From positions 124,001 through 188,000 of the forward strand of contig CP048715.1 in the NCBI GenBank assembly GCA_022641835.1: a stretch of 64,000 nt of DNA. The letters are read 5' to 3'. The stretch comes from Petasospora fabianii. Taxonomy: Eukaryota > Ascomycota > Saccharomycetes > Phaffomycetales > Wickerhamomycetaceae. Both the position numbers and the translations under genes were made by a program. This document shows positions 49,995-64,000 of this stretch, piece after piece; within the stretch, counting starts at the first letter, position 1, and the number at the start of each line of letters is the position of its first letter. The notes beneath the pieces are model-generated. The model did no database searches and was not told the DNA's origin. It saw only the letters and a list, made by a program, of their open reading frames with translations.

Positions 49995-51542
49995 ATGAGT
50001 AACAACAACAACAACAACAACGACTCTAAACCAACAGTCACAACATCTCAGGGATACCCTCTGCCAAACCCATTCGAGACCCAACGTGTGGGTAAGCACG
50101 GTCCACTCCTCCTTCAGGATTTCAACTTGATTGATTCGCTTGCTCATTTCGACAGAGAAAGAATCCCAGAACGTGTTGTTCACGCTAAGGGTTCCGGTGC
50201 ATTTGGTTACTTTGAAGTCACTGATGACATTACAGACATTTGTGGTTCCGCTTTCCTTGATACCATTGGTAAGAAGACTAAAGCCCTTGTTAGATTCTCT
50301 ACAGTTGGTGGTGAGTCTGGTTCCCCTGATGCTGCTAGAGACCCAAGAGGTTTTGCCATTAAGCTTTACACTGAGGAGGGTAACCTCGATTGGGTCTACA
50401 ACAACACTCCAGTGTTCTTTATCAGAGACCCAATTAAGTTCCCACACTTTATTCACACCCAAAAGAGAAACCCACAGACTCATTTGAAGGATGCAAACAT
50501 GTTCTGGGACTATATGGTTCAGAACCAGGAGGCTATCCACCAGTTTATGATTCTCTTCTCCGACAGAGGTACCCCAGCTGATTACAGACATATGAATGGT
50601 TACTCTGGTCATACTTATAAGTGGTCTAACAAGAAGGGTGAATGGTTCTACGTTCAGGTTCATCTCATTGCTGATCAAGGTATCAAGACTTTGAATAACG
50701 AGGAGGCTGGTCAAAAGGCTGGTGAGAACCCAGATCATGCTCAGGAGGATCTCTTTAACTCCATTGCTAAAGGTGATGCCCCATCTTGGACCGCTTACCT
50801 CCAAATTATGACTGAAGAACAGGCTAAGCAATTGCCATTCTCTGTCTTTGACTTGACAAAGGTTTGGTCTCACAAGGATTTCCCACTCCGTCGTTTCGGT
50901 AAGCTCGTTTTGAACGAGAACCCACAGAACTACTTTGCAGAGATTGAACAAGCTGCCTTCTCTCCATCCCACACTGTTCCTTACCAGGAGGCTTCTGCTG
51001 ACCCTGTCCTTCAATCCAGACTCTTCTCCTACCCAGATACTCACCGTCACAGACTTGGTGCCAACTATGCCCAAATCCCTGTTAACTGTCCATACGCTAA
51101 GACATTCAACCCAATCATCCGTGATGGTCCAATGTGCGTCAATGGCAACTATGGTGCTGCTCCAAACTACATCTCCTCTTTGGAAAACCCAGTTCAATAC
51201 ACCCCATACTCAAACTTCAACTACCAAGAAAACCAAGAAGTTTGGACAGGACCAGCACAGCCATTCCACTGGGCTGTTGGTGGTGATATCGATTACGCTC
51301 AGCCAAGAGCCCTCTACCAGAAGGTTTTGGCAAAGCAGCCAGGTCAACAAAAGGCCCTTGCTCACAACATTGCTGTGCACGTTTCTAACGCTGTTCCAAT
51401 CATTCAGGATAAGGTGTTTGAAGCATTCGCAAAGGTTGATCAGCAGCTTAGTGATGATATCAAGAAGGAGACTTTGGAGTTGAGCCCAAGAGAGAAGGGA
51501 AGCGGTAGTGGTTGTCCTTACCACAACTCTAACAAGTTGTGA
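49995..51542 (+). CDS. CTA1: Peroxisomal catalase
   Basis: The 515-aa haem enzyme breaks down hydrogen peroxide to water and oxygen. The catalytic His is H63 in RVVHAKGSGAFG and the catalytic Asn is in VYNNTPVFF (N136/N137). The haem-ligand Tyr is Y346 in RLFSYPDTHRHRLG. The C-terminus is SNKL, an NKL-type peroxisome targeting signal 1 variant, so this is the Cta1-type and not the cytosolic Ctt1-type enzyme. An unusual run of seven Asn follows the start. Codon use is strongly biased. The promoter has a TATA box, a stress element and paired CRE-like boxes, which fits stress or carbon-source control. Confidence 0.96.
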   Translation: MSNNNNNNNDSKPTVTTSQGYPLPNPFETQRVGKHGPLLLQDFNLIDSLAHFDRERIPERVVHAKGSGAFGYFEVTDDITDICGSAFLDTIGKKTKALVRFSTVGGESGSPDAARDPRGFAIKLYTEEGNLDWVYNNTPVFFIRDPIKFPHFIHTQKRNPQTHLKDANMFWDYMVQNQEAIHQFMILFSDRGTPADYRHMNGYSGHTYKWSNKKGEWFYVQVHLIADQGIKTLNNEEAGQKAGENPDHAQEDLFNSIAKGDAPSWTAYLQIMTEEQAKQLPFSVFDLTKVWSHKDFPLRRFGKLVLNENPQNYFAEIEQAAFSPSHTVPYQEASADPVLQSRLFSYPDTHRHRLGANYAQIPVNCPYAKTFNPIIRDGPMCVNGNYGAAPNYISSLENPVQYTPYSNFNYQENQEVWTGPAQPFHWAVGGDIDYAQPRALYQKVLAKQPGQQKALAHNIAVHVSNAVPIIQDKVFEAFAKVDQQLSDDIKKETLELSPREKGSGSGCPYHNSNKL

Positions 51543-55556
<4,014 letters not shown>

Positions 55557-55815
55557 AAACCAGGCTGGCCCTTTCATATATATATTTTATATATATTATA
55601 TCTCAGATATACACATCATCTTGCATACGACCAAAAGGCACATCGTAGATCACTAAAGTTATTGTGGGGTTGAAGCTCCCCAGCCCATAATTGTCTGCGC
55701 GAACGTGAAAAAAACATATCGACGTACTGCGTCAACACCCGGCTCATCGGCTCTCCACAACTTCTCCAAACTCACTGATTCTCAAGCAAACGACAAGCTC
55801 AAGTGGACCCAGATT

Positions 55816-57750
55816 ATGTCACGATCACCGACTTCGACGCTCGCGAGGGCGTTCAGAGACTACGTGGCCGTGTGCAGGGAGGCTGACTGGCACATACGAC
55901 CGATGCCACATCCCTCTCAAAGCACAACAATGCCATCTGCTCCAAGCCCCAAGAACCCCGACCCAGTGGAGACTAATGTGCTACAACAACCGCTTCCAGC
56001 CAGTATATCTCCGCCAACGATGCCGAAACTGGAAACGGGGACAAAGAGATCCCGCGAGGAGCTGCGGGCATTCATCGGGAAGGGATCCAACTTCCATCGT
56101 AACCAGGTGCAGCAGTACCTCAAGCCACTTGGGTATGCTAAGCTACAGAGGGCTCAGGATGTTAAGAAGGAGGAATACCCTGAAGAAGTTGCCCGGAAAC
56201 GTCACATTATCTCTAAAAGTCTTGAAAACTCGAGGTTTCAGTCATCCATCTTGCATCATCTTAACTCACGAAGCGTCCAGGAGATCATAGAGCTTCTTGT
56301 TGCAATAACGCCCCGGCCACGAAGTCGAGACGAACAGTCACCCATTTCTACCAAAGACACATCTTATCACCACAAGAGTCTAGGCAAACACGTCTACACT
56401 GAGATTCCTAAAATGGTGGACTTCTCAGACAACCCAGAGATGTTTGAAAAGTACATCTACCAACTCACACACTCCACTTTTCACTACAAAAATTCATCAA
56501 AGTTCGATGGTATCATTCCCAAGATCCTGAGGAACCTCTTCCATCCACTCAACACTCGTACGCTTCAAGTACGTACCACAAATTCTTTCAACTACCTTAT
56601 CCACTTCTTTGGTCGCAAACACGATTTTGCTACATGTCGTGAACTCCTAGTCCAGATGAGAATCGAGCATATCAAACCAAACACCACCACGTACAACCTG
56701 ATGCTTCGAAACCTTGTGCAACTACAAAAGATCCAACACATGTCCGATCCACTGAAGCTCGCACTGAAACACCTCACACAAATGAAGTCATCGAATCTTA
56801 AAGCGAACCTCACAACATGGAATACCATCTTCACCCTTCTTCCTGACGAACGCAGCAAGGTTCAGCTCACACAAAAACGTGCTGAGCTTAACATCCCGCC
56901 AGATGCAAATCACATCAATGCCATTCTTCAATACCTGATAAGGACCAGAGAGGCCACCACAAAGCAATTGTTGATGTATGTCAATGAGTTGGGGGTCCCA
57001 CTACAACAAAAGGCGATGCGTACCATCGTGCATCGCATGATCCACGAGCAACAGTTTAACGCTGCTTATAGGTTTTTAAAGTCATTGAAGGATCAGGGTG
57101 ATGCTATGAGACCAGGTGTTGAGGATCTTAACGCTTTCCTCGTCGAGTTTTCCTCGTGTAAAAGAGTGGATCTTTCCGTGGGGATGATTCACTCATTTGA
57201 AAGGGAATTTGGCGTGAAACCGGACTTTGACAGTTACAACCTTTTAATTAAAGCCATGGCTGTTGCTGGTCATTGGAAGGGCAAAGAAAAGACCTTGAAA
57301 GTCTTGTATCACAAGATGATGGTGGACCTAAAAGGTGTTGTCGCTGGGGATTACTGGTTGCTTCGTTTGAGATCAAGACTCAAATTCGTGTATGGCCATG
57401 ACAGGCTTGTTCTATCTTCAGAACTTACAGATGAAGAGAAGTCTCTGAAGGAAATGATTGAAAAGCACCATTTCACCAACAAGATCCCTATCTCGCTCGA
57501 TCTGAAGAAGGCTACACCAGAAATGAAGAAGACGTTCAAGGCCCTCGGCTACTATAAGTCCAGATTCACCAAGGCATCTCAATTTGAAGATAAAGAACTG
57601 ACTCAGAATAAGGAGAAAGCTAAGAAATATCGTCAAAAGATCAACACTATCTCCATTGATAATGCCATGGAGAAGAGAATCCCCTACGTTGAAGATCCAT
57701 ATGAGGCATTAAGAGCCGAATTGGTTCAACGCCGCATCCTGGATCGGTGA
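55816..57750 (+). CDS. Mitochondrial pentatricopeptide-repeat (PPR) protein
   Basis: From the ATG at 55816 the frame gives 644 aa. It carries PPR-type helix pairs such as FATCRELLVQMRIEHIKPNTTTYNLMLRNLV (about residues 270-300) and GVKPDFDSYNLLIKAMAVAG (about 470-490). PPR proteins bind organelle RNA, and fungal ones govern stability, processing or translation of specific mitochondrial mRNAs. The N-terminus is basic with few acids, fitting import. The frame stays open and protein-like for 37 more codons upstream to a GTG at 55705, with no ATG before the preceding stop. It may be Aep3-like or another of the rapidly evolving yeast PPR proteins, so no symbol is given. Confidence 0.78.
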   Translation: MSRSPTSTLARAFRDYVAVCREADWHIRPMPHPSQSTTMPSAPSPKNPDPVETNVLQQPLPASISPPTMPKLETGTKRSREELRAFIGKGSNFHRNQVQQYLKPLGYAKLQRAQDVKKEEYPEEVARKRHIISKSLENSRFQSSILHHLNSRSVQEIIELLVAITPRPRSRDEQSPISTKDTSYHHKSLGKHVYTEIPKMVDFSDNPEMFEKYIYQLTHSTFHYKNSSKFDGIIPKILRNLFHPLNTRTLQVRTTNSFNYLIHFFGRKHDFATCRELLVQMRIEHIKPNTTTYNLMLRNLVQLQKIQHMSDPLKLALKHLTQMKSSNLKANLTTWNTIFTLLPDERSKVQLTQKRAELNIPPDANHINAILQYLIRTREATTKQLLMYVNELGVPLQQKAMRTIVHRMIHEQQFNAAYRFLKSLKDQGDAMRPGVEDLNAFLVEFSSCKRVDLSVGMIHSFEREFGVKPDFDSYNLLIKAMAVAGHWKGKEKTLKVLYHKMMVDLKGVVAGDYWLLRLRSRLKFVYGHDRLVLSSELTDEEKSLKEMIEKHHFTNKIPISLDLKKATPEMKKTFKALGYYKSRFTKASQFEDKELTQNKEKAKKYRQKINTISIDNAMEKRIPYVEDPYEALRAELVQRRILDR

Positions 57751-57924
57751 ATTCTCCACTCATGTATAAATTTCGCATCTAATTAACGCATTTTACGACT
57801 TGATATACCCATACTTTTGGTTGTAGTCTAGCAAGAAGTTAACAAAGTAGTCAGATTTTTAAGGAAAACACTCAACACAAACCACAGCATGACTTCCGCG
57901 ATTGTAAAGTTTTGTCACTGTTTT

Positions 57925-58008
57925 GGAGGGTTGGCCGAGTGGTCTAAGGCGGCTGACTTAAGATCAGCTGGTGTTCTCACCGCGCGAGTTCGAACCTCGC
58001 ATCCTTCA
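57925..58008 (+). tRNA. tRNA-Leu (anticodon UAA)
   Basis: An 84-nt cloverleaf with a long variable arm, as in class II tRNAs. The acceptor stem GGAGGGT pairs with ATCCTTC, with G-U wobbles, and A is the discriminator. The anticodon loop CTTAAGA reads TAA at 57959..57961. The T arm GTTCGAACC serves as B box, and TGGCCGAGTGG as A box. There is no intron. Confidence 0.97.
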
Positions 58009-58017
58009 TTTATTTTT
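58009..58017 (+). terminator. Pol III terminator of tRNA-Leu
   Basis: TTTATTTTT directly after the tRNA 3' end. Confidence 0.8.
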
Positions 58018-58385
58018 GGATATTTGTGACTATTTTGGTCAAAGCATAATTTTTTTTGTTTATTTGAGTTTTACCTGGTTTGTTGCTTGTTTATAACTGT
58101 ATTGAACCGTTTATTTTCTGAACTGGGAACTATCAGCAAGTCTGGAGCCCCTTAGACTTCTCATGTCCATAAGCGGTTGCAGGTCAGCCCACCGCACTAA
58201 GAGGCATCTAGCATAAGGGTGGAGATGTCATATCGTCTCAACAGATTACTTTACATAGCTATGTTCTATTGACAATTTTAATTAAAAGTTCATCGGACAC
58301 GACTTAACAAAGTAGCAAACGTAACAGAATTCATAAAAATATACAAGGGCGCATACATATCGTAACAGTCATAATCTCACTCTAC

Positions 58386-60272
58386 TCAAGCGTTATGATC
58401 ATGATGACCATGTTCCGTACCCCTCTTGTGCATCATCTTGGAGTTGTTTTCAAAGTTACAACTAACAAAGGCATCTGCACCATTGTCAGCAAGCGAAGCG
58501 TAACAGGTTGTACCAGCGGCACAGGTTTGAACGACCCAACTTCCCCAGTTACAAATGGCAAACTGTCCCTCTGCGGAGCATGCCATTTCTCCGTGTGTAC
58601 AGGTGTCTGGAGAGCCAGCGAACTGACCAGCGGCGTACTGAGCGTTGAGGCAGGAGACGAGATCAGAACCCGAGAGGGAACCACAACCGGTGGAGACTGG
58701 TGTCGATGGGGAGGAAGTGGTGGATGTTGTTGAAGAGGAGGAGATAATGACGGTCTGCAAAGTCGACGAAGATGCTGCAGTGAAAGTGTTCGATGTGACC
58801 TCGTCAAATGAGGAGGAAACAGGAGAGGCAACTGGAGCGGCACTAGTTGTTTCAGATGTAGCTGGGGCTTCCGAAGTGGCAACGTCAGAGACGGCAGCAC
58901 CATGAGTAGAAGGGATGAGGTCGGTCTCAGTGGTGTGCTCGATGGCAACTGTACTGGTAGACTGAGCCTGGCTAATTGAGACGGTAGTTGTAGCTGAAGA
59001 AGGAGCCTGTGGTGGAACAACAGAAGAAGAAGAGGAAGTAGCGACGTCAGTCTGACCAGCATCAACTGAGGACGATGTAGAGGTCTCAGCAGTGGAAGAA
59101 ACAACTGGTGCAACAGCAGAGGAAGAAACAACTGGTGAAGCGTCAGAGGAAGAGACAACTGGTGCGATAGAGGAGGCAACAGATGTGGTGACAGCAGAGC
59201 TAGCAACGGCAGAAGAGGTAGCTTGGGTATTAGTGCTGGATGTGGTCAATGACGTAGATGAGGAAGAAGAGGAGGAAGAGGAAGAGGAAGAGGTAGTAGC
59301 AGCTGTGGTGGTATCAGAGCCAGAGAGACCGTTCAAAGCATCCTTAATGGCCTCAGCAAATGGCTCGCCATTGACAGTGTTTTTGAAGCCTTGAGAAGCA
59401 TCCCAAAGCATAACACCGCCAAAGTTGGAGTCTGATCCAATGGTATCAAGTGTAGATTTGATGGTGTCAATGTCAACGTAACCGGAACCAGCAGCTGAAG
59501 TAGAACCTGGAAGGCCCAAGTAGAGCTTGATGTCCTTGTTTGGAGAAGTGTTTTGAGCGTAATCGGTCCAAGTGTCCCAGTTGAAACTACCACCAATGGA
59601 GCAGTAGTTGTTGTAGAATTGGATGAAGGCAAAGTCGAATTCAGCCTTGGCCATGGCATCACCAACGGAAGCATCTGGGTAGACACATTGTGGGGCAGCG
59701 GACAAGTAATAAGACTTGGAACCTTTAGCGAAGTACTCTCTGAGCTTAGTAGCAAGAGCCGCATAACCTGTGTCTTCATTGTTTTCAATGTCGAAATCGA
59801 AACCGTCAATGACAGAATCACCGAAAGGACGTTCATCAGCGGAGCCTTCACCAAAGAGGTCCCACAAAGTACCTGCGAATTCCTCGGCTTCAGAATCGGA
59901 TGAGAAGCCGTAGGCGCCACTGGCACCACCAAGGGAGAGCATAACCTTCTTACCCAAACCTTGACATGTCTGGATATCAGCAGCGATCTTGTCACACTTG
60001 AGTAAACCGGAGGAAAAAGTGTCAGAGCATGCACCGGCAAAGTTAAGAGATGGAACGCCGTTTGTACCTGGGAAGGCTGTCATGAATGAGAGGATCATGA
60101 TGTCAGCAGCATCGGACTCACAGTATGTAGCGAGGGATTCCTGGGAACCAGCGGAGGCTTGTCCCCAATAGAGGGCAACGTTCTTGTTGGAAGAGGCATC
60201 GAATGCGGAGACGGTGGAGACGAAGCCAGTGAAAGCAATGGCCAATTGGGCCAAAGTTGAAGTGGTAAACAT
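58386..60272 (-). CDS. CTS1: Secreted endochitinase Cts1 (GH18 + CBM19)
   Basis: This chitinase cuts septal chitin so that daughter and mother cells separate. The 628-aa protein has a signal peptide (about 1-23) and a GH18 catalytic domain (about 27-315) with DGFDFDIEN at 156-164, where Glu163 is the catalytic acid. A long Ser/Thr-rich stalk (about 320-530), probably O-mannosylated, follows. The C-terminal chitin-binding CBM19-type domain (about 532-608; CGSLSGSDLVSCLNAQYAAG) has six spaced cysteines. A short His-rich tail ends it, without a GPI signal. The layout equals S. cerevisiae Cts1, which is under Ace2 control. Confidence 0.96.
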   Translation of the reverse strand: MFTTSTLAQLAIAFTGFVSTVSAFDASSNKNVALYWGQASAGSQESLATYCESDAADIMILSFMTAFPGTNGVPSLNFAGACSDTFSSGLLKCDKIAADIQTCQGLGKKVMLSLGGASGAYGFSSDSEAEEFAGTLWDLFGEGSADERPFGDSVIDGFDFDIENNEDTGYAALATKLREYFAKGSKSYYLSAAPQCVYPDASVGDAMAKAEFDFAFIQFYNNYCSIGGSFNWDTWTDYAQNTSPNKDIKLYLGLPGSTSAAGSGYVDIDTIKSTLDTIGSDSNFGGVMLWDASQGFKNTVNGEPFAEAIKDALNGLSGSDTTTAATTSSSSSSSSSSSSTSLTTSSTNTQATSSAVASSAVTTSVASSIAPVVSSSDASPVVSSSAVAPVVSSTAETSTSSSVDAGQTDVATSSSSSVVPPQAPSSATTTVSISQAQSTSTVAIEHTTETDLIPSTHGAAVSDVATSEAPATSETTSAAPVASPVSSSFDEVTSNTFTAASSSTLQTVIISSSSTTSTTSSPSTPVSTGCGSLSGSDLVSCLNAQYAAGQFAGSPDTCTHGEMACSAEGQFAICNWGSWVVQTCAAGTTCYASLADNGADAFVSCNFENNSKMMHKRGTEHGHHDHNA

Positions 60273-61782
60273 TACAGAGCGCTGTGGACCGGGGTATCAA
60301 GAGTGTAAAAGTTTAAAACAGCGAGCGATAGTTAAAGCGAAAGATGTGGAGTGAATCTGAAACAAAGGAATGACAGATAGTTGGAAGTATGGGGAATCAG
60401 ATTTTAGATGGCTCCTGTGCGTGTGAGAGTGTGTGTTAACGAATGGACTGGTTGGAAAGAGTAACAAAAGAAGCCGAATGACTGGGGGACAGACGAGCCC
60501 CATGGACGAGCAGGAGCCTTCCTTTATACGTTTCCCAACTTCCAAACGGCACATGTACCATGCTCAAAAGGTCGCTGCAAGAGAAACCTGCGGAGCGGTG
60601 GCTGGTAGGCGTACGCGGCGCGCGTCAGTGAAAACAAACAAAGAGGGATGAGTCCCTTGCATGCGGAGTTCACTTGGTCTCGGTCTCGGTCTTGAGGCTT
60701 TTAGTGGTTGTGATGGAAAGCCTACCCGCACTGGGCAAGCCCCTTCTATTCCGACATTAACTAGACTCATAAGCATGAATATCTCCAGAGAACCTACTAA
60801 AAACTACTCTCTTCAATTGACAACAAGCACCTTCTAATTAGCCTTAATAGAAACCGTGCCTGTTTAAGTGCCTGTCTGCCAAACTGGGCGACTGGGCGCG
60901 CGCGCGTCTGGGCTCTGAATTTTGTTGTGTTAATGGTGCGGGCACACCTAGAACTACGCGAGGCTGGCTCGGTAGCTCATCGCAGAGCATCACAGAGAAC
61001 CTCATTTGTTCTCTAGTTCCAGTTGGACGTCATGCTTGCTACGTTAGTCTGTCTGTCTCACCTAATGGTGCGTTTGCTGGCTCCATGAATGGCCCCACCA
61101 GCGGCAATCTCAGTCTTGACCCAAGATCTCTGACCGAGATCCTCCATGATCACCCATACAACACCTGTCAAAGTAGCCAATCCCCCATAGTCACGTACAT
61201 AGGCTATCCATTCACTATGAGACCTGATATTTATCTACTACTAATGACAAAACCGAGGTACCTTTTATATATCACGACGGTCGTCATCCCCATCACCCAG
61301 CCTTGTTATGTCCATCTCTAGCGTCGCCTTCATACACCCTTAGCCAGAACCCAGTGGGAAGAGCCGCTGATGTAAAAACTAACCACCAGCACGGCTCAGC
61401 TCCCAACACATTATTTCATCATCCGTCATATTTGCTCATGATTCTGGCCCGTTCCAAAACTCGGGTCCAAAACTATGCGATGCTCTGTCTATGGAGAAAG
61501 CCAGCCATCCTTAGTTGAAACGCGAACAACTATATGTATACTCAAACGTGGGGTCTCTCATCCATTGCGTAATGCTCAGCAGAGACAACTATGAGGTCAA
61601 CTGTGAAGATCTTCATCACAAGCAAGTCACTGGCTCCAGTGTGAGCTGAGCCCCATTCTACCACTCATAAGAAATTTCTACACCTTACATTTCTGTCAGT
61701 GTCACCTTATCACCATTGGGTGTTTGTTGATGCATGCAATTTAATAGTCAAATCCTAGTACTTGTATACTTCTCTCCTCTTC
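60273..61782. other. Gene-free region CTS1 / EFM7
   Basis: 1.5 kb between the CTS1 start and the EFM7 stop, both on the minus strand, so it is mostly CTS1 promoter. A short (CG)n alternation lies at 60896..60906. Small open frames (about 70-80 codons) carry no recognisable protein. No tRNA or repeat is found. Confidence 0.55.
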
Positions 61783-62544
61783 CTACTCAAACGTCAAGAA
61801 GAAAGAATAAACTCTTGATCTGACATCAGCAGTTGATGGATCCTCATCAGGGAACATTGGCTTCCATGTCACCAAGTCAATCTTGTCCGTCTTAAATCCA
61901 TACTCCTTAGCTGTCTCAAAGAATCCAAGGTCATCGTTCAAAAGCCATGGTCTATGCGGTGAAAACACAACAAGACATTTACCATCTTTCTCAAGCAAAT
62001 CTTGACAAGTCTTCAAAAGCTTATGGTGCTCAGAATGGTTGAAAACGAGATCCGACAAAATGATCAAATCAAACTTCTTGGTCTCATCACCATCACCTCT
62101 AATCTTCTCCAACAAAGGTTCGTAATCGTTACCCCAAATGTATCCCTCCACACTGACATCTTTCGACAACCCTTCTGCATGATCCACATTATATTGAATA
62201 TTGGATATCAGATCAGCATCAGGATAGTCTGTACACACAACCTTCTTTGGCTCATTATATCCACATATTAATGAGGGCAAAGCGGCAGCAGCACCAAGCT
62301 CTAGCACACATTTACCCTTAACGAGCTCCTCAGCATGCTTGTCCAAGTAATCAGCAGTGAAAATACCGGCATTCCACAAGAGGTGGCCCCAAAGTGGAGA
62401 GGAACCAACAAGACGAAGTGAGATTGTAGATGGTTGTTTGGTAGTCTTACGCTCGTATGAGGCAAAATGAGGCTCTGGTGCTGGTTTGTAGTAACCCTCG
62501 GGTTCGGCAAAGAGGTCTCCCGCTAGAGATTCTGTGTCTGACAT
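61783..62544 (-). CDS. EFM7: Protein N-terminal and lysine methyltransferase Efm7 (Nnt1)
   Basis: The 253-aa seven-beta-strand SAM-dependent methyltransferase acts in S. cerevisiae on translation elongation factor 1A, methylating its N-terminal Gly2 and the adjacent Lys3. The N-terminal [13 protein letters not shown] stretch is typical of Nnt1/Efm7. The SAM-binding motif I is [14 protein letters not shown]. Motif post-I contains VVCTDYPD. The active-site region reads [16 protein letters not shown]. The length equals the family (261 aa in yeast). It lies upstream of RPS30 on the same strand, separated by 405 bp. Confidence 0.9.
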   Translation of the reverse strand: MSDTESLAGDLFAEPEGYYKPAPEPHFASYERKTTKQPSTISLRLVGSSPLWGHLLWNAGIFTADYLDKHAEELVKGKCVLELGAAAALPSLICGYNEPKKVVCTDYPDADLISNIQYNVDHAEGLSKDVSVEGYIWGNDYEPLLEKIRGDGDETKKFDLIILSDLVFNHSEHHKLLKTCQDLLEKDGKCLVVFSPHRPWLLNDDLGFFETAKEYGFKTDKIDLVTWKPMFPDEDPSTADVRSRVYSFFLTFE

Positions 62545-62949
62545 GGTTGAATGTGGCTGGTCTTGCGCAGATCAGTTGTGCGCTGGATGTATCAACTTGA
62601 GATGAGCTTATTCAGTGTTTACCTCTGAAATTTTTCGGCTCTCGCTCTAGCTAGCACCTACCCACGGAACAAAGTCATTGAATCTTGTCGTTATACCTAC
62701 TGACTATTAGACAAGACCTATCTACCAATCTACGCTCAGAAAAGAAATCGAATAACAAAGTGTACAGTATATTAATTCATCAACAAAATGTCATCCTAGC
62801 ATCGTCTCTCCAAATCAACCAACGGAATAAAAAGATATCTAGCTTCTCCAATTGTTACACCCTAAGGCAGGAAGCTAAATAGCCCATCAGTGAAGAATAA
62901 CTCAGCAGAATAACAACCTCATCATCAAGAACGGTGGGAGTCAACAAAT
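62545..62949. other. Intergenic region EFM7 / RPS30
   Basis: 405 bp holding the EFM7 promoter and the RPS30 3' end. No gene is seen. Confidence 0.5.
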
Positions 62950-63634
<685 letters not shown>

Positions 63635-64000
63635 TTTGTGTTTAGTTTATATGTGGTAATCAAGAGACTAGACTATCGTATGCTTGGTGGCAGTTGACGA
63701 GAGTTTTCAGCTTTTTTTGTTCCCGCGGCTGGGCTCGCTCACTGCTCGCGAATCTCCTTCACTGCTAATGATTGGGGGTGGTGTCGGGATGTTTCGACAA
63801 TTTTGGTGTGAGTCGGTGCGAAATATGTCAGTTTCCACATTATTAAAAGAGTGCGCGCGAAAAGGGGAAGGCGCGAAAGCCCTTAGTAAAGTCACGTGTA
63901 TCATGCTATGCTGCCCTGATGATGTAGAGCAGAAGTGCGATAACGACTACTACACGCAAAGATGAGCCCCACAAGCAAGTGTCACAACGGAGTCCAGAGC
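63635..64000. promoter_or_regulatory. RPS30 upstream region (window end)
   Basis: GTCACGTG at 63891..63898 (E-box, Cbf1-type). CGCGAAAA at 63856..63863 and CGCGAAAG at 63872..63879. It probably also belongs to a gene beyond the window. Open frames here are not convincing. Confidence 0.45.

Larger units (their letters stand above)
57751..58385. other. Intergenic region PPR gene / CTS1 with one tRNA gene
   Basis: The only feature I find is the tRNA-Leu at 57925..58008. The remainder (58018..58385) shows no further gene. Confidence 0.55.

Noticed and set aside
49980-51197. 405-codon frame antisense to the catalase gene
   Set aside because: A shadow of the strongly biased codon use of CTA1. It does not resemble any protein. 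Similar shadows occur opposite IDP1 and KAP123.
60273-61782. Search for a gene or tRNA in the 1.5-kb gap
   Set aside because: Only frames of up to about 80 codons without recognisable motifs. No cloverleaf was found.

Overview
The window comes from the nuclear genome of a budding yeast (Saccharomycotina). The evidence is dense single-copy genes with clear counterparts in Saccharomyces cerevisiae, short introns with GTGAGT, GTATGT or GTACGT donors and TACTAAC-type branch points, and CFEM cell-wall proteins. CTG codons fall at conserved leucines of the V-ATPase subunit a and in membrane segments of ALG3, so the standard code is likely and the CUG-Ser clade unlikely. The genes are richer in introns than their S. 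cerevisiae counterparts. Seven introns are well supported and two more are possible. I see no mobile element, virus-derived element or CRISPR.

Layout, left to right: a partial STB6-like gene (-); VPH1 (+); AVT2, FUN26 and ULP2 (all -); ATP10 and STU1 (+); a ZIP3/HEI10-like RING gene (-); IDP1 (+); a small probable mitochondrial membrane protein (-); ISA2 (+); two tandem CCW14-like CFEM wall proteins (-); MBP1 (+); KAP123 (-); ALG3 (+); FLO8 (-); a 1.9 kb gene-free stretch; a GEF1-type CLC transporter (-); GLE2 (+); an unrecognised Q/H-rich gene (+); an unrecognised coiled-coil gene (-); NUP170 (+); peroxisomal catalase CTA1 (+); NCR1 (+); a mitochondrial PPR protein (+); tRNA-Leu(UAA) (+); chitinase CTS1 (-); EFM7 (-); and RPS30 (-).

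The genes are ordinary housekeeping genes and do not form a cluster. Shared themes are vacuole and endomembrane transport (VPH1, AVT2, FUN26, the CLC protein, NCR1), the nuclear pore and import (KAP123, GLE2, NUP170), mitochondria (ATP10, IDP1, ISA2, the small membrane protein, the PPR protein), cell cycle and chromosomes (ULP2, STU1, the RING protein, MBP1), and the cell wall (two CCW14-like genes, CTS1, FLO8 as regulator).

The main new result is gene structure. A plain longest-ORF reading misplaces or loses the 5' ends of VPH1, STU1, NUP170, the RING gene, the small mitochondrial gene, the Q/H-rich gene and RPS30. The most striking case is NUP170, whose ATG appears to be made by splicing (A|TG). 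Other points are two MCB boxes before MBP1, two CGCGAAA elements before STU1, a GC-rich stretch ending in 25 Ts that may be a non-coding RNA, and a change to AT-rich codons in the second half of NUP170 that continues into the next intergenic region.
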